Assembly: GCA_036504075.1 (NCBI GenBank)
Contig: DASXVX010000097.1
Location: forward strand, 52,804-116,803
From: DASXVX01 sp036504075
GTDB taxonomy: Bacteria > Bacillota > Sulfobacillia > Symbiobacteriales > Symbiobacteriaceae
Reading direction: 5' to 3'
DNA: 64,000 bases
Shown here: piece after piece, positions 62,323 through 64,000 of the stretch
How positions within the stretch are numbered: the stretch's first letter is position 1
Layout of the letters: each line of letters starts with the position of its first letter
Notes under the pieces: generated by a model
Databases searched by the model: none
What the model saw: only the letters and a program-made list of their open reading frames with translations
Told to the model about the DNA's origin: nothing
Position numbers and translations under genes: made by a program

Positions 62323-63965
62323 GGCGACTGATCGCAGCAGTGGTCCTGTTGGGCGCATTGCTGCTGCCCGCCGTCGCCCTGGCCGATCCCTGGGTGCCGG
62401 ATCGCCCGCCGGGGGCGCCTGCGTATGCCGCTAACAAGGCCCCCCTGTATGACAGCCAGTGGATCGAACCCTGGGCGTACACCTTTGAAGGCGACGGCCA
62501 GTACAACTCGATCGGCCTGGTCACTGTCTACTTCTGGATGAACGAATTGCTGGTGGCCAAGGCCTGGGTGCTGAAGAGCGGCCTCCGGCTGGTGGAGTAT
62601 GCGCTGACTTCCAGCTTCTTCGACCCGTTGGCCGACAAGGCGGCCGGGGCACTTTCGGCCTTCGGCGACACCCTCTGGTCGGCTGACGGAGCGCCCCTGA
62701 TAGCGGGGGCACTGAGCCTGTCGGCGCTCTGGGCGATGCTGCTCTATGTGCGGGGCCGGGTTACTCGGGTCTGGAGTACGCTGGGCGGCACCGTCCTCGT
62801 GCTGATGGCCGCCACCGTGGTCCTCACCGCGGGCGCCGACTGGGCGAAACCGGTGGTGAACCTGTCCCGCCAGATGTCCACCCAGGTATATGGGAGCATC
62901 GACAAGGCCGGCAAGGGGAAGGACACCCAATGGCCCCTCCTGGCCCGCAGCGGCGATGCCGCCTGGCGCACCCTGGTCTACGAGCCGTGGGTCACCGGCG
63001 AGTTCGGGTCGGAGGCCGGCGAAAAGCGTTACGGCACCCTGGAGGGCGAAATGTTCCTGATCTGGACCGTCGAAGCTCGGCAGACCGTATGCCTGGGCAT
63101 GAACGAGCGGGTCTACTGCCCATACTGGCAGAACTCGTTCCTGCCCAAGCGGATGCTGCTGGCCATCTGGACGGCGCTCGCGACGGCGTTGTACGCCGGG
63201 GCGCTGGTGGTGCTCGCCAGTTCCGTTATCCTGGCGCAGCTTTCGCTGCTCTTCTTCCTGGCCCTCGCGCCGGTCTGGCTGCTGGTGGCGCTCTGGTGGC
63301 CGGGGCGCGGAATGCAGCTGCTGAACCGGTTCCTGACCCGCGTACTGGGCGTCCTGGTCAGCCAGGTGATGCTGGCCGCGACGCTGGGTGTGCTGCTCTT
63401 TCTTAGCGAGACGCTCGGCGATGCCTTCCCGAAAGGCGGCTGGATGTTCCGCTCGATCCTGCTGGCCGCGCTGGGCGGCCTGGCCGTGAAGTACCGGTAT
63501 GCCTGGCTGATGCCGTTCACGCTGGTGAACGAGCAACGGGAGCAGGGGCGGCTGCTGCCATGGCTGCGGCCCCGCCGGGGCGAATCGCCGGCCGAAGGGA
63601 CCGCAGTTCCGGCTCCGACCGAGCTGATTCCGGCCTTTGGTGCTATCCTGGCCACCGCCGTGCCGGTCCCGGAGCCGGCTTTGCCAGGCATCCGGCCCGG
63701 GTCGGAGCGCGATCAGCCGGGCCGTGTCCCCCGGGAAGTCTTCCGCAGCCAGATGGAGGTGCTGCGGGAGCGCTGGCGCATTCTGGAGCAGGGCGACCTG
63801 CAGGTGGAGCCGGCTGTGGCCGGCGAACTCCGGCCGGGCGAGCGATCGTTGCTGCCGTCGGCGGCGGAGCCGGTGCAGAACGGCGGTGCGCCCCAAATGG
63901 GGCAGCCGCGGCGGGAGCATAGCTCCGACATGAGCCGCCTGCCCAACCCCCGGCCCCGGGCCTGA
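62319..63965 (+). CDS. Polytopic conjugation protein, TcpH/YddG-like
   Basis: A 548-residue protein with a signal peptide (LIAAVVLLGALLLPAVALA), about eight membrane helices, and a ~110-residue soluble C-terminus rich in Pro and Arg. The helices LIAGALSLSALWAMLLYVRG and SQLSLLFFLALAPVWLLVAL-like run fit the VirB6/TcpH role of the channel core. It is coupled to the VirB4-like gene. The Pro-rich end may be disordered. After its stop a GGAGGGGGG site leads out of the window, so the module continues. Confidence 0.72.
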   Translation: MRRLIAAVVLLGALLLPAVALADPWVPDRPPGAPAYAANKAPLYDSQWIEPWAYTFEGDGQYNSIGLVTVYFWMNELLVAKAWVLKSGLRLVEYALTSSFFDPLADKAAGALSAFGDTLWSADGAPLIAGALSLSALWAMLLYVRGRVTRVWSTLGGTVLVLMAATVVLTAGADWAKPVVNLSRQMSTQVYGSIDKAGKGKDTQWPLLARSGDAAWRTLVYEPWVTGEFGSEAGEKRYGTLEGEMFLIWTVEARQTVCLGMNERVYCPYWQNSFLPKRMLLAIWTALATALYAGALVVLASSVILAQLSLLFFLALAPVWLLVALWWPGRGMQLLNRFLTRVLGVLVSQVMLAATLGVLLFLSETLGDAFPKGGWMFRSILLAALGGLAVKYRYAWLMPFTLVNEQREQGRLLPWLRPRRGESPAEGTAVPAPTELIPAFGAILATAVPVPEPALPGIRPGSERDQPGRVPREVFRSQMEVLRERWRILEQGDLQVEPAVAGELRPGERSLLPSAAEPVQNGGAPQMGQPRREHSSDMSRLPNPRPRA

Positions 63966-64000
63966 GCTTCGTACACAGAACCGGAGGGGGGCCCCCCTAA

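Noticed and set aside
61992..63920. 642-residue leftward open frame
   Set aside because: Antisense to the conjugation ATPase and TcpH-like gene, both supported by operon overlaps and motifs.

Overview
The window looks like chromosome of a high-GC, endospore-forming Bacillota (Firmicutes), perhaps Symbiobacterium-like. This is inferred from spoIIE, CotF-type coat proteins, a LysM-GH18 spore-lytic enzyme, the ymfF/ymfH M16 peptidase pair, tilS-ftsH linkage, strong GGAGG ribosome binding sites, and frequent GTG/TTG (once apparently ATT) starts. No rRNA, replication origin or CRISPR array was seen.

Layout. 1-2.5 kb: the start and most of a membrane PAS-GGDEF-EAL protein running off the left edge, then a PAS fragment. 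2.9-9.2 kb: glutamate-synthase-like oxidoreductase, two CotF-like proteins, a ThDP enzyme, azlCD and a divergent MocR-type regulator. 9.4-17.3 kb: a group 4 membrane [NiFe]-hydrogenase operon (hyfB-, C-, E-, F-, G- and fused HI-like), interrupted by a repeat-rich gap. 17.2-24.9 kb: EamA transporter, CheX, two ABC-2 permeases, a secreted protein, spore-lytic hydrolase, an MFS gene broken by one amber codon, and an ArsR-type regulator. 24.9-27.6 kb: a small hydrophilic protein, a candidate selenoprotein, then mobB-tatA-moeA. 27.6-32.1 kb: small membrane protein, SDR, folD behind a ZTP (pfl) riboswitch, DedA-like protein, M29 aminopeptidase. 32.1-44.9 kb: tRNA-Met/Lys/Glu, spoIIE, tilS, ftsH, Nudix, M24 peptidase, ymfF, ymfH, a YfhP-like protein and a HAD phosphatase. 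45.2-55.8 kb: CPBP protease and the histidine-utilisation cluster hutH, (unknown gene on the opposite strand), hutU, methyltransferase, ftcD, hutI, fchA, fhs. 56-64 kb: small membrane protein, diguanylate cyclase, remnant of a surface protein, and the start of a Tn916/ICEBs1-type conjugation module.

How the genes fit together. HutH/HutU/HutI degrade histidine to formiminoglutamate. FtcD and FchA move the formimino carbon onto tetrahydrofolate, and FolD and Fhs connect it to other one-carbon units, possibly giving formate plus ATP. MobB, MoeA and TatA suit molybdoenzyme assembly and export. The hydrogenase large subunit ends exactly at its last metal-binding motif, so it seems to need no C-terminal processing.

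The most striking observation is at 25144-25422 on the minus strand. A 92-codon heavy-metal-associated (HMA) domain gene has two consecutive in-frame TGA codons where the metal-binding motif GMxCxxC should be. A perfect 8-bp hairpin begins 12 nt after the second TGA, and its apical loop begins 20 nt after that TGA, as expected of a bacterial SECIS element. This suggests a Sec-Sec-Gly-Gly-Cys protein. A CsoR-like dyad lies upstream of it.
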